From Chondrilla cf. caribensis (lineage: Eukaryota > Porifera > Demospongiae > Chondrillida > Chondrillidae), in assembly GCA_964020155.1 (NCBI GenBank), contig OZ026560.1, forward strand, positions 643,501-707,500: a stretch of DNA of 64,000 bases, written 5' to 3'. The notes beneath the pieces were generated by a model. It searched no databases. It saw only the letters and a program-made list of their open reading frames with translations, and had not been told where the DNA came from. The translations under genes and the position numbers were made by a program. Numbering within the stretch: position 1 is the first letter of the stretch; each line of letters starts with the position of its first letter. Shown here one piece after another: positions 31,549 to 42,248 of this stretch.

Positions 31549-32873
31549 CTGTGTGTGTGTGCATGTGTGTGTGTGTGTACCTGCAGCTGGTATGTGTGTG
31601 TGCACATATTTTTCCTTCTATCTTAGTACGTAAAATTGATATTCCATTGTATATTTTAGCTGAATACTGAGAAGGTGAGACAGAGACTAACAGAAGAGGC
31701 TGAATGTAGAGAACTGAAGCCATTCTTGTTTTGGGAAACAAGTGCCCTGACTGGGGAAAATCTGGAGAACTTTTCTAAAGTATTAGGTGAACTGTCTGCT
31801 TTTCTTATATACTCTGTCTGATACACAGTGTGTATGAGGAGGGGCATGTGTGTGGGAGGAGGAGCATGTGTGTGGGAGGAGGAACATGTGTGTGGGAGGG
31901 GGGCACGTGTGTGGGAGGAGCATGTGTGTGGGAGGAGGAGCACGTGTGTGGGAGGAGGAGCATGTGTGTGGGAGGAGGAGCATGTGTGTGGAAGGAGGAG
32001 CACCTATGTGGGAGGAGGAGTATGTGTGTAGGAGGAAGGGCATGTTTGTGGACGGATGGGCTTGCTTCACCAGGCTTAATGCCTAACTTCCTCTGCTCCA
32101 GACTATGGGTTGTTAATAGGAGAGTGGTCTGCACCTGAGGGACACCCCTTATATCACGTCCAAAGGTGGAGAAATAAATTGTCAAGTGGAATGACCATGT
32201 TAGCCAATTAATTTGCATTCTTTGTGAGCGCACCACATTCGATTGGTTAGTGTGACTATCGTACACTCAATGATTGACACACGGAAAAGGCAACATCAGT
32301 TCAAAACCCTGTATGAGCTTCTGGGTGATAGCTTGCCTATTTTCCAACTTCCTGGAGGTGGTGTCATGACAGAAAGGAAGTTGGCAGGCAGGGTGCCATG
32401 CCAGAAGTTGTCATTCATTCTTCGTTAAACTATGTACATTGTATTGCAGTCTACTAGTGGCCTGTCAACCTATAAAACCTATTGTGATCTGTAGAGTAGT
32501 GTACATACCGTATAACGGGAAATTTTTGTGGGCAAACTTTTCGTGGATTTCACATTAGGCCTAACATCTGCAAAAATCTGTGAATTAGGCGTTCTTGTTG
32601 TTCTATTACATGACTGTGGCCAGCATCTGCAAAAATTTTATCTGTAAATTTTCATTTTTGGAGCCATCTGCGAAAAATTTGTCCCGCGAAAATTTCCTTC
32701 TGTAAGGTACAACTACTGCACATTATACCTGATTTGCACATGCAGGTGAGCATTTCCCTTCCAACACTGAATCCTGGAAAACTGGATCTCACTTCGATGG
32801 TAACAATGCTGTGAACTTAAATGTGGTTAATCAGAAGAAGACTGGCAAGGAAGACTGTAAATGTAGAAAATGA
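29089..32873 (+). CDS. Rab-like small GTPase, paralog A
   Basis: Exons 29089-29184, 30189-30289, 30544-30622, 30847-30918, 31000-31143, 31660-31786, 32746-32873; 248 aa. G1 is GNSLVGKS, split by intron 1 after the Gly. A switch I Thr is kept (STLG). G3 is WDTCGSER, with Ser where Rab/Ras have the catalytic Gln and Cys for Ala. G4 is GNMVDL instead of NKxD, so the base-contacting Lys is replaced by Met. G5 is ETSALTG. The C terminus is CKCRK, a possible but non-terminal CxC lipidation site. An ATG at 29098 is an alternative start that better matches the MS-starting paralogs. Exon 5 is four codons shorter than in B-D. The donor of exon 5 (GTGTGC) opens a TG microsatellite. Confidence 0.88.
29602..29829. 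mobile_element. MITE family T1, copy 2
   Basis: Element in gene A intron 1 with inverted ends TACAGTGGAACCTCTCTATT and AATAGAGAGGTCCCACTGTA, one mismatch over about 20 bp. Flanking TATA suggests a TA target duplication of Tc1/mariner type. No transposase. Confidence 0.8.
30035..30074. repeat. Perfect 40-bp hairpin in gene A intron 1
   Basis: Arms CATAGACACTCTAAA and TTTAGAGTGTCTATG enclose a ten-base, mostly self-complementary centre. Possibly the remnant of a foldback element. Confidence 0.8.
31143..31582. repeat. Compound TG/TGTCCG microsatellite in gene A intron 5
   Basis: Runs of TG with CCG and TTCG interruptions, starting at the exon 5 donor and filling most of the intron. Long Cys/Val and His/Thr open frames here are artefacts. 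Confidence 0.9.
31829..32060. repeat. 20-bp minisatellite in gene A intron 6
   Basis: About eleven copies of GTGTGGGAGGAGGAGCATGT. A related GGGAGGAGGGGCTTACAT repeat lies in intron 6 of gene E (51410-51520). Confidence 0.9.
32506..32709. mobile_element. Inverted-repeat element family T2, copy 1
   Basis: Element in gene A intron 6 starting TACCGTATAACGGGAAATTT and ending GCGAAAATTTCCTTCTGTA, with further AAAATTT inverted words inside. Related to 52302-52389. Non-autonomous. Confidence 0.65.
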
Positions 32874-33276
32874 AATCAACTTCAACGGGAATAAACAAGT
32901 GTCCAATCAGTATATCAACCTACTTTTCTGTATACAGAGTATGTGTGTGGGATAAAGTCCTCTAATTTATGTTATGTGTTATTTCAAGCATATATGTTCA
33001 TTTTTGTTTTGTTTATTTTCCATCTTTATTGTGGCAGCTGTACAAGCCACACAACTGGTGCGATGATATATATCTGTGTACTGGACTGTTACTCCACTAT
33101 CAATTGACTAGTGTATGGGTTCTACTGTCAATTAGAATATAATATTAAGATGTATAGACTCCAACAATATTCAGATGATTATGAGTAGTAGAATAGAAAG
33201 TTCTGTTATAATTATAGACACATTACATGATGTACACAAACACACACGCACGCACGCATGCACGCATGCACACAGG

Positions 33277-33315
<39 letters not shown>

Positions 33316-33669
33316 ACACACACACCACACACACACACACACACCACACAGAAGAGTTATGCATGATTCTCGTCCTCTGATAAAGTATCCAGCTACAAAT
33401 TCAATCCACCTTCACCGCTTTTCTGTCGCTTGTCAATTCATATTATTGTAGATAATAGAGGGACTGTGAGTTGATCACGTGACATGCGACTTGGCAGAGA
33501 ATCGGCCATTCAATCATGCTTCAATCATACTGTGGCCATGCAGTAATAATAATAATTAGTTTGCTTTCAGCCAACTTTAGTCCACGAGATTCCCTCATGG
33601 TGGATTGTTTATGGAGGTACATAGGCCTATATATACAAATTTACAAGGTGTAGCGTGGGAGCTGGCAAT
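32874..33669. repeat. A-B spacer, duplicated as the B-C spacer
   Basis: From about 32990 onward it parallels 38930-39659: shared words include GATGATTATGAGTAGTAGAAT, then a CA run, GCAGAAGAGTTATGCATGATT-like sequence, and the same leader before the ATG. CACGTGAC (E-box) is at 33476-33483. It holds 3' sequence of A and the promoter of B; no other gene is seen. Confidence 0.8.
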
Positions 33670-36600
33670 ATGTCGGATGATCTCGACAGACTCCAGACAC
33701 CGACCCTTACCCGACGGACCGTACCAGCCGAGTTTCTGAAACCGGGACCTGTGAAAGTCATCTTCTTAGGAGTGAGTGTGGTGATTTAGACGTTATAAAT
33801 AACGCTGCCGCCTCCAGATTACGTTCACGTATACCCCGAAGGCTCAACCTAGTATGCATGGGCTTTGCGAATCATGATAACACACGCATGGCAATGTGGC
33901 CCGGAAGAACCTACAGCCCGACTAGCTGTTCGTGTCAAGGTTTTTAGGTCATTGATGTTTTATGGTACTATCGTGATGGCTGTGTCACAGAGCCCTTTGT
34001 AGTCGGATTGTAGGGGATGGGTGTTGGCCTGTGGTGTTCAACGGTTACTGTGACACTTATAATGATATGTAATTTATAGTGTTATATATATAGCATTTGC
34101 TTACAGTGGGCAACTTCACTGCAGTTAATTACTAATATGTTCAGTATGACCATAATGATTGTTGAACTTGAAACACTATAGATAGATAGATAGATAGATC
34201 ATTATTATTATAGTGCAACATGTCAACATTACAGACACTAGGACATATTGTCCAATGAAGCACTTATAGACAGACAAAAATTATACACATGTAAAAACAA
34301 CATGATCAGGAACAAAATCTGTCAGTCCACATAGTATAGATCTTCTTCATAATTGCTGGACTTCGACATGCAGCAGTCACAATCAATACAACTTTAGCTT
34401 CATCATTCAAGGTTGGAAAATCAATATATTGCTCCATCATCTTCTTCATGAGGGGGAATCTACTGGTTTGCCACGCACTACAGTGCAGTAGCCAGTGATT
34501 TAAGTCTTCAATATCTCCCGACGAACACTCCCTGCAAACACGAAGCTCTCTTGGGATCTGTCTCCATCGCCCAGTCTCGATACGGAAATGAGCTGTTCCC
34601 CCCCTCAATTGCATTAGCACACGCCTATAGATCTTTGATTGAAAATCGGCACACATGGGACTGATGCTGTCGCCAAGAGAATGGATTGCATGTAAAACAC
34701 TCAACTTCGGCCGCTCTACCATCTCCTTCCTCCAGTACTCCAAAACCTTTCTCTGCGCAATATCACTCAACATACGCTTTACTTCATGCCAAGACATCCC
34801 CTGTAGACTCTGACCACTAACATCAGACCATCCAAAAAGTGTGAGAAAATCCTTAAGATTGTTCAGCCATGGACCCCTGGACACGGAAATGGCATCTTTA
34901 GCTGCTCTACAAATAATACGGTTTTCAAACATGGGAGACAACAGAATCTTAAACCAGAAAACCACACATCTCAACCGAGCCTCCCACATTAAAGGGAAGC
35001 ATGACATTTCTGCCAAAAGAGATACCCTAGGATGGTTCCTGCCCACTCCAAAATATGTTCTTAGAGCCCTCAGTTGTAATTGCTCCAAAGAGTCCATTCT
35101 TTTAAGTAAGCCCCAAGCTTCTGCACCATACAAAAGAACTGAGTGAACCATCGACTCCATAAGTTTCTTAAATGTGCCACTATATACATCACCAACTGAA
35201 CGACATTTCTGTAACAAAACATTCAAGGCTAATTTGCCTTTCTCCACCCTCTGCTCCTGCATCAATTTCATTTCCAAATACTCGTCAACCTCACATCCAA
35301 GATACTTATATGAGGACACAAAAGGTAAGTGCTGACCTTGAATTGCAAGATCACCAGCACATCTCTTCACTCCTTTACTTCTGAAGTGTACGATTCCTGA
35401 TTTCATAACATTTATCCGAACGCCCCACTCATTACACCATTTCTCCAAAACCAAGAGACCACGTTTCAACTGTATTGCATCTTCACCAAACAAGGAGGTA
35501 TCATCAGCATACAACAAACCTGGTACTAAGGAGCCTCTACAACTGACACCACAAGCTTCATTCTTCAATTCAACTACCAAACTATTAATGTACAGAGAGA
35601 ATAACAGGGGAGAAAGAACACAACCCTGTCTTAAACCCGTACCTACTCCAAACTCATCACTGACCACATCAAGCAGCTTCACCTGACACCTACTATCGAA
35701 GTACAAAGCCTTTAAAAACCCCAAAAAACGACCTCTAACTCCATTTTGCCATAGACACTTCCATAACTTCTGCCTATCCACCCAGTCATAGGCTTTCTCA
35801 AAGTCAATGAACGCAGCCAACATGCCCTCAGGTTTTAGGGCCATCTGTGTTTGAGCCAAAAGAATCAATGATACTATTTGCTCAGGACAACCTCTGCCCT
35901 TTCGGAAACCACCCTGCTCATTAGCAAGTAGGCCATTCTCCTCAGCTACCACAGCCAGTCTCTCTTTCAATATAAGGCAGAAGACTTTACACACCACTGA
36001 TGTAAGGGAAATACCCCGGAAGTTATCTGGCACACATGCTCCAGCTTTATGTGACTTTGGCACAGGAACAATCAAACCTTTCCTCCACATCTTTGGAACC
36101 ATCCCCGACACCCAGCACTCATTAAACAAAGCTACCCATAAATTCCTCAAGACATTGGCACTCATCATGCGGATAGATACACCATCAGCACCAGGGGAAA
36201 TTTCACTATTAACTTGATGTAAGGCCCATTCAACCTCCTCAAGTGTAATCAGTCCATTCAGCTGATTGGAGTAATCAAGATTAGATAAGTGACAAGAATC
36301 AGGGACATTTGAACATTCCAAGGTCTCATCAGCCTGAGAGATCCCCCCATTTAGTAATGACTCAAAATAGTTCTTCCACACTTGTATAGCATCCTCACCA
36401 GTGACTGTACAACCATTGCCGTCCACTGCTTCCTTCACATTAACCGTACTTCTATTCTTTTCATTCAGACCAACTTTTCCAACCACATTCCAAAAATGTT
36501 TTGAATTATCAAGGTTATTCTCCAACTGGCATCTCAATCCCTCTTCAAAATCTCTCTTAGCTTTAGAAACAGCCTTGGAATACATCCTTCTCTTCTCCAA

Positions 36601-38733
36601 GTAACTTCTACGCTTTTTCTTCCTCACCTCTTTACTACCTTCATGCAACCAACTAGCCTCAGCTTTCCGCATATCTTTCCGCATCTTAGCAAGAGACTTT
36701 GTATACCATTTATTACCCTTAATTGGCTTCGGATTAACCTCTCTAAGGCCACTCATCATCACGCTAACAAGCCTCTCATATACCCCATCAAGACAACATT
36801 GATTACCATCAACGTTCTGTAAATCCTGCATAACTATAGCTCACTCAATATTATTGTATCTGTACTATCAGTTTGAATCCAAGTAGTCATGTAGTCCAAA
36901 GAAATTGTTAGAATTAAATTTTGAGTAATATACAAATTCTCCATGCATGTTCATTGATGTACAAGAAATGTATATTTACCTAGTAGATTCATTTTTGTTT
37001 TAGGATTCTTCTGTTGGAAAGTCTTGCATCATTAATTATTTAGTGAACAACGTTACAGTATGTCAAGATAAAGCTAAAAATACTGTATCCGGTGGACCTA
37101 GGTGAGTACAAAAGTGTAAACCTTTGAGGTATCACTTGATTGTGGTGGGTGAAGTATGAAAGGTATATCATCATGTCCATGTTATCCTTTACAATGAGCC
37201 AATACACCAAGATATTGTCTCTCAAGACCCTTAGCTCTAAAGGCCTAGATACAAAGATCTCTGTAGACAGGTTCTACGGTAATACTGCATGTATGTACAA
37301 GTGTACGTAATGATTAGAACTCTTATATTAGATTATAATTAATATCGATTTCAAACACTCAGCAACATAATGTTACGATTGTTAAACAATCCCTTACCTC
37401 AGGCCTTGCCTATGGCAGTGCATGGTTACGCTCACTGTAAACGGTGTTAAGCTCTTTATGTGTTGTACAATGTTATATAGTCTTGCTTAACTGCACGTGT
37501 TTTAAGGAGCTGATATCTATATTCTTGCACAGACCATTTGGAAGAGTACGAGTTAGTACTGGAAAAGGTGATGTAGCACTGGAATTATGGGACACTTGTG
37601 GATCTGAAAAGGTAAAAGGTTCACCACTGTATCAGTGGAACCAGTCTACAATTATCTTGCTTTGTTGTTTTCTCAATTCAGTACTTTGCTGTGGGACACC
37701 AGTTCATGCGTGGCTCCAATGCAGTTGTCTTTGTATATGACATCTCAGAACTTGTGAGTTCTTGTGGTGATGTATGATGTTTATACGTAGGTTGTCATGG
37801 TGATGCTGTGTTATATTACCCTTACACATTTCACCACACCTTAGGAATCATTTGAATCCCTTTTCAAAGGAAACAGTGAGCATAGATCCTGGCTGGATGA
37901 ATTCCTTGTGCATTGGTCGGACCAAGAGAAGGAGTTGCTTCCTATAGTTATCCTTGGGAACAAGGCTGATGATGAATATGAGTACAAAAGATGCCCTGAA
38001 GTATGTATGAGTGTGTGTGAGTACAGGTGTGTGCAAGCAGGTGCAGTGTGTGTTCTTAATTCCACTGCGTTTTTTGCATAAGTTATAAGAATATTTTTAG
38101 TAATAGACTAGTGTATTTATTTTTCAGTTACAAACCAACAAGGTGGAACGGAGACTGACAGAAGAGGCTGAAAGTAGAAAACTGAAGCCATTCTTGTTTT
38201 GGGAGACCAGTGCCCTGACTGGGAAAAATCTCAATGAGGTTTCCAGAGTGTTAGGTAATCTTTCAACTTTAATTTATACCTCTTGTAGTCTTGTAGATCC
38301 TTGCACTGAGTTATAATACTCTTTGGCTACTATAGGACCAAGCCTGTTACACATAGTACCCTTATATAGTGTAGAACTTCATAAAATTTCCATTCTGTAC
38401 TCCTTTACTCTCTCTCAAGGAGGGTTATACTTATCGGAGAAGTGGTGTGCATGGGGTGAAGGGAGAAAAGTGTGCTTAACCAGTCAACTCATAATGCAGT
38501 CTACCAGTGGAAGAATTAACTCCTCCCTATAGTGTAACCTAAAGTGAGAATATATGCATACTACTATCAATATCCTAGCTGTTTGATTTGCACCCGTAGG
38601 TGAACATTTCCCTTCCAATACCGAGTCCTGGCAAACTGGATCTCACTTTGATGATAGCAATGCCATGGTTGTACACGGGGCTGAAGAAAAGAAGAATGAC
38701 GAGGGAAAAGATCACTGTAAATGTAGAAAATAA
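33670..38733 (+). CDS. Rab-like small GTPase, paralog B
   Basis: Exons 33670-33771, 37004-37101, 37533-37611, 37682-37753, 37845-38000, 38128-38254, 38600-38733; 255 aa. G1 is GDSSVGKS and the switch I Thr lies in NTVSGG. G3 is WDTCGSEK (catalytic Gln to Ser), G4 is GNKADD (intact), G5 is ETSALTG. The core includes [15 protein letters not shown] and SWLDEF, like the Rab segment between G3 and G4. The C terminus is CKCRK. Intron 1 is swollen to 3.2 kb by an antisense LINE. Close paralog of C and D; membrane-traffic function is inferred only from Rab resemblance. Confidence 0.9.
34182..36832 (-). mobile_element. 5'-truncated non-LTR retrotransposon in gene B intron 1
   Basis: About 2.65 kb, antisense to gene B, flanked by ACTATAG at 34175-34181 and 36833-36839 (target-site duplication). 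Its 3' end on the minus strand is a CTAT microsatellite tail. Gene D intron 1 shows the uninterrupted site near 43705-43715. It lacks the upstream endonuclease region, as expected of 5' truncation. Confidence 0.9.
34306..36831 (-). CDS. LINE reverse transcriptase ORF, 841 codons, intact
   Basis: Reverse transcriptase of a non-LTR element. Visible RT blocks are NFRGISLTSVVCKVF, EQGGFRKGRGCPEQI, AAFIDFEKAYDWVD, GLRQGCVLSPLLFSLYINSL and the catalytic LYADDTSLF, followed by SYKYLGCEVD. The C-terminal part has a CRECSSGDIEDLNHWLLHC zinc-knuckle-like motif. The N-terminal 150 residues are basic and precede the RT core; no apurinic endonuclease domain is present because the copy is truncated. The ATG lies just inside the insertion boundary, so it is probably an internal codon of the parent ORF. 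Clade is uncertain (jockey/I/CR1-like by general form). The absence of stops suggests a young insertion. Confidence 0.92.
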   Translation of the reverse strand: MQDLQNVDGNQCCLDGVYERLVSVMMSGLREVNPKPIKGNKWYTKSLAKMRKDMRKAEASWLHEGSKEVRKKKRRSYLEKRRMYSKAVSKAKRDFEEGLRCQLENNLDNSKHFWNVVGKVGLNEKNRSTVNVKEAVDGNGCTVTGEDAIQVWKNYFESLLNGGISQADETLECSNVPDSCHLSNLDYSNQLNGLITLEEVEWALHQVNSEISPGADGVSIRMMSANVLRNLWVALFNECWVSGMVPKMWRKGLIVPVPKSHKAGACVPDNFRGISLTSVVCKVFCLILKERLAVVAEENGLLANEQGGFRKGRGCPEQIVSLILLAQTQMALKPEGMLAAFIDFEKAYDWVDRQKLWKCLWQNGVRGRFLGFLKALYFDSRCQVKLLDVVSDEFGVGTGLRQGCVLSPLLFSLYINSLVVELKNEACGVSCRGSLVPGLLYADDTSLFGEDAIQLKRGLLVLEKWCNEWGVRINVMKSGIVHFRSKGVKRCAGDLAIQGQHLPFVSSYKYLGCEVDEYLEMKLMQEQRVEKGKLALNVLLQKCRSVGDVYSGTFKKLMESMVHSVLLYGAEAWGLLKRMDSLEQLQLRALRTYFGVGRNHPRVSLLAEMSCFPLMWEARLRCVVFWFKILLSPMFENRIICRAAKDAISVSRGPWLNNLKDFLTLFGWSDVSGQSLQGMSWHEVKRMLSDIAQRKVLEYWRKEMVERPKLSVLHAIHSLGDSISPMCADFQSKIYRRVLMQLRGGTAHFRIETGRWRQIPRELRVCRECSSGDIEDLNHWLLHCSAWQTSRFPLMKKMMEQYIDFPTLNDEAKVVLIVTAACRSPAIMKKIYTMWTDRFCS

Positions 38734-39192
38734 AGACGGCCTTAACCGAAACATACTAAGCTTGTGTGTATATACTCAGTTGACCAAGTGTATTTGTGTA
38801 TGGAGCATGCTTATAATGTGCACGTAGATTAGATGTTCATGCACCTCTGCTGAGAAATAGTCTAAGAGTTTAATTTAGTTTTAACAAACATATATTTAAT
38901 ATTTTGTATTTTAAAGTTTATCCGTGTTTTGTTTATTTTTCATCTTCATCACAGCAGCTGTACAAGCCAAACAACTGGTGTGATGAGATATATCTGTGTA
39001 ATATACTGGACTGTTACTCCGCTATCAATTGACAAGTGTATGGGTTTTAATGCCGATTAGAATATAATATTAAGATGTATAGATTCCAACAATATTCAGA
39101 TGATTATGAGTAGTAGAATTGGAAGTTTATCAAATTCCAATAAATGGAATTATAGTAAGTTTTGTTATAATTATACATAGACCCCATTACAT

Positions 39193-39264
<72 letters not shown>

Positions 39265-39275
39265 CACACACACAC

Positions 39276-39337
<62 letters not shown>

Positions 39338-39659
39338 ATGCAGAAGAGTTATGCATGATTCTCATCCTATGATGAAGTATCCAGCTACAAATTCAATCGA
39401 CATCCACCGCTTTCTGTCGCTTGTCAATTCATGCATATTATTGTATAATATACTAACAGTAGATCATAGACGGACTGTGAGTTGTTCACGTGACCTGTGA
39501 CATAACAGAGAATCGGCCATTCAATCATACTGTAGCCATGCTGTAATGTTCTTTTTTTTGCTTTCAGCCAACTCTAGTCCACGAGATTCCGCCACGGTGG
39601 ATTGTTTATGGAGGTACATAATATACAAATCCACAAGATGTAGCGTGGGAGCTGGCAAT
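38734..39659. repeat. B-C spacer, copy of the A-B spacer
   Basis: Holds the 3' UTR of B, a (CA)n block (39196-39336), and a leader nearly identical to that of gene B, including CACGTGAC at 39487-39494 and GGTGGATTGTTTATGGAGG. No additional gene. Confidence 0.8.
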
Positions 39660-42248
39660 ATGTCGGATGATCTCGCGATCGAACTGGAAGAAATCCAGAA
39701 ACCGTCCTTGGTTCCATCTATTGTATCAGCCGAATTTCTGAAACCAGGACCCGTGAAAGTCGTCTTGTTAGGAGTGAGTGTGGTGACTAAGCCGTTTTAA
39801 CTAGCGCTGCCAGATCGATGACGTTTACGCACCCCGAAGGCTCAACCTAGCATGTATGCACAACTCGTGATCGATATGACAGATACAGGCTATAGGAAGT
39901 TATAGCCCGACGTGCTGCTTATGTCAGGGTTGTTAGGTCGTGGGAGTTTTATGATACTACTTTCGTGATGGCTTTGTCCCATATACGCTTTGTAGTGTGA
40001 TTGTAGATGAGGGATGGATGTTATAGCTTGTGGTGTTTACGGTTACTGTAACAATCTAGTGTTACAGTAACAGTTACAACGATCATTTGCTTACGGAGGT
40101 TAACTCAAGTCTACTGCAGTTACAATTATTCCCAGCGTTAGCGAGATTAATTGACCGTGACCTTTCGTTAGCGGGGTAAGAAATTCCAGCCCACACATCT
40201 ATTGGTCAAAATTGCGTGCCATAATGGAAAGATATTATCAATCGAATTTTGAAGCCGAAAGCGGGCAAGAACAATAATTAAGTCTATCTACAATTTTTGA
40301 CTATTCCATATCTCCTAACTCTTTCGAAAGAAGAACGGGCATACATCTTCGGGTGATGAAAAACGTCGTTGTCCATTGTAAAAGCCATTTTGACGGACAT
40401 TTAATTTTTATTATGACACCCGTGGTGACAATTCGATGAAAAATGCTGATATTCAATATAAAATCCAATCACCGCGGTTTGCGAGGTTCTGAACTTTTTT
40501 CACAACTAGTTTTAGTATGACCACTTGAGGGCCTGACACATTATTATGAATTTGTAGCCAACCTGATGTGAAGCTTCAATTCAAATTGTCACGTATTATT
40601 AAATTACCAAGAATTGTCAGATTTTGAGTAGTATGCGGATTTTACCTTATATGTTTGTTAATCTGATCATAAATTGTGTGAGAAATGTACATCTTGAATT
40701 CATCTTCGTTTTAGGCTTCTAAAGTTGGAAAGACTAGCATCATTAACTATTTAGTGGACGGTGTTACAGTATGTCAAAATGACCGTAGAGCAGAGACGCT
40801 ACGTGGTGGACCATTTGGAAGAGTACGAGTTAGTACTGGAAAAGGTGATGTAACACTGGAATTATGGGACACTTGTGGATTAGAAAAGGTAAAAGGTCCA
40901 CCATGCACTGTATTAAAGGAACCAGTTTACAATTATCATGTTTATGTTTTTCCAATTCAGTACTTTGCTGTGGGACCCCAGTTCATGCGTGGCTCCAATG
41001 CAGTTGTCTTTGTATATGATATCTCAGAACTTGTGAGTTCTTGTTGTGATGTATGATGTCTATACATAAGTTGTCATGGTGATGCTGTATTATGTTACCC
41101 TCACGCATTTCACCACACCTTAATTAGGAATCATTTGAGTCCATTTTCAAAGGAAACAGTGAGCATCGGTCCTGGCTGGACGAATTCCTTGTGCATTGGT
41201 CAGACCAAGAGATGGAGTTGCTTCCTATAGTTATCCTTGGGAACAAGGCTGATGATAAATATGAGCGTAAAAGACGTCCTGAAGTATGTGTGAGTGTGTG
41301 TGAGTGCAGGTGTGTGCAAGCACGTGCAGTGTGTGTACTTTAACTATGTTTTTTGCATAAATTGATATTATATCCAGAAATATTGGTGGTGATTTAAATT
41401 TGGCGATTTGGCGGTCACAGACGCAACTGCCAAATTCATATTTGTCAACAGCTATCATGCAGTGCCAAATTTTAACGTTATCAACACTCATTCTGGCAAA
41501 CCGTCATGCAAATTTAAATTCCACCAATAATGCATTGGGTCAGATTTAGGGCAAATCGCCAAATTTTATGACTGCCAATATTTCCGGATATACAGTATAA
41601 GAATATTCTAGTATGTTAATTTTATTTTTCAGTTGCAAACCAAAAAAGTGGAACAGAGGCTATTTGAAGAGGCTAAAAGTAGACAACTGAAGCCATTCTT
41701 GTTTTGGGAGACCAGTGCCCTGACTGGGAAAAACCTTGAGGAGTTTTCCAAAGTATTAGGTGATCTGTCAACTGTCATACGTCTCATACATTCTTGAACC
41801 GAACTACTTCTTGGCTACTATATATGATATACTGTATATACTATAATTATACCAAGCCTGTTATACATACATACCATATGCACTGTAGAACTACATCAAA
41901 TTTCTTTTCCGTGCTCCTGTACTCTTTCTTAAGGAGAGTAACATATGCTTATCAGTGAATCAGTGTGCACGTGGTGAAGGGAGAAAAGTGTGCTTAACCA
42001 GTCAACTCATAATGCAGTCTACCAGTAGAAGAATTAACTCCTCCCTATAGTGTAACCTATAAAGTGAGAGTACTACATTCTACTATCAGTATCCTGTTTG
42101 ATTTGCACACATAGGTGAACGTTTCCCTTCCAATGCTGAGTCCTGGCAAACTGGAGCTCGTTTTGATGGTAGTAATGCTGTAGTTGTACAGGGGGCTGGA
42201 GAAAAGAAGAATGACAAGGGAAGAGGTCACTGTAAATGTAGAAAATGA
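39660..42248 (+). CDS. Rab-like small GTPase, paralog C, with Q-to-L switch II and a lost intron
   Basis: Exons 39660-39773, 40715-40888, 40961-41032, 41128-41283, 41633-41759, 42115-42248; 258 aa. G1 is GASKVGKT. G3 is WDTCGLEK, with Leu at the catalytic Gln position; the equivalent Gln-to-Leu change in Ras and Rab proteins is the classic GTPase-deficient change. G4 is GNKADD, G5 ETSALTG, C terminus CKCRK. The second exon fuses what are exons 2 and 3 in the other five genes, two codons shorter across the join (GGPF versus GGPRPF in B and D). Intron 1 and the intron before exon 41633 carry insertions absent from B and D. Confidence 0.88.
40125..40510. mobile_element. Insertion in gene C intron 1
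   Basis: Segment absent from the matching introns of B and D. It begins with CAGCGTTAGCGAGATTAATTG, close to GAGCGTTAGCGAGGTTAATTG at 46540. It ends with GCGAGGTTCTGAAC and TTCACAACTAGTTTT, close to 48703-48736. Possibly a non-autonomous element; class unknown. Confidence 0.5.
41361..41597. mobile_element. Foldback MITE in gene C
   Basis: Inverted ends TATCCAGAAATATTGG and CCAATATTTCCGGATA, extended inward by AAATTTGGCGATTTG and its complement. The orthologous introns of B and D run straight through as CATAA(A/G)TTATAAGAATATT, so this is a precise insertion. No coding capacity. Confidence 0.75.

Noticed and set aside
34841..35384. Plus-strand frames of 70-101 codons inside the LINE
   Set aside because: Antisense shadows of the reverse transcriptase frame.
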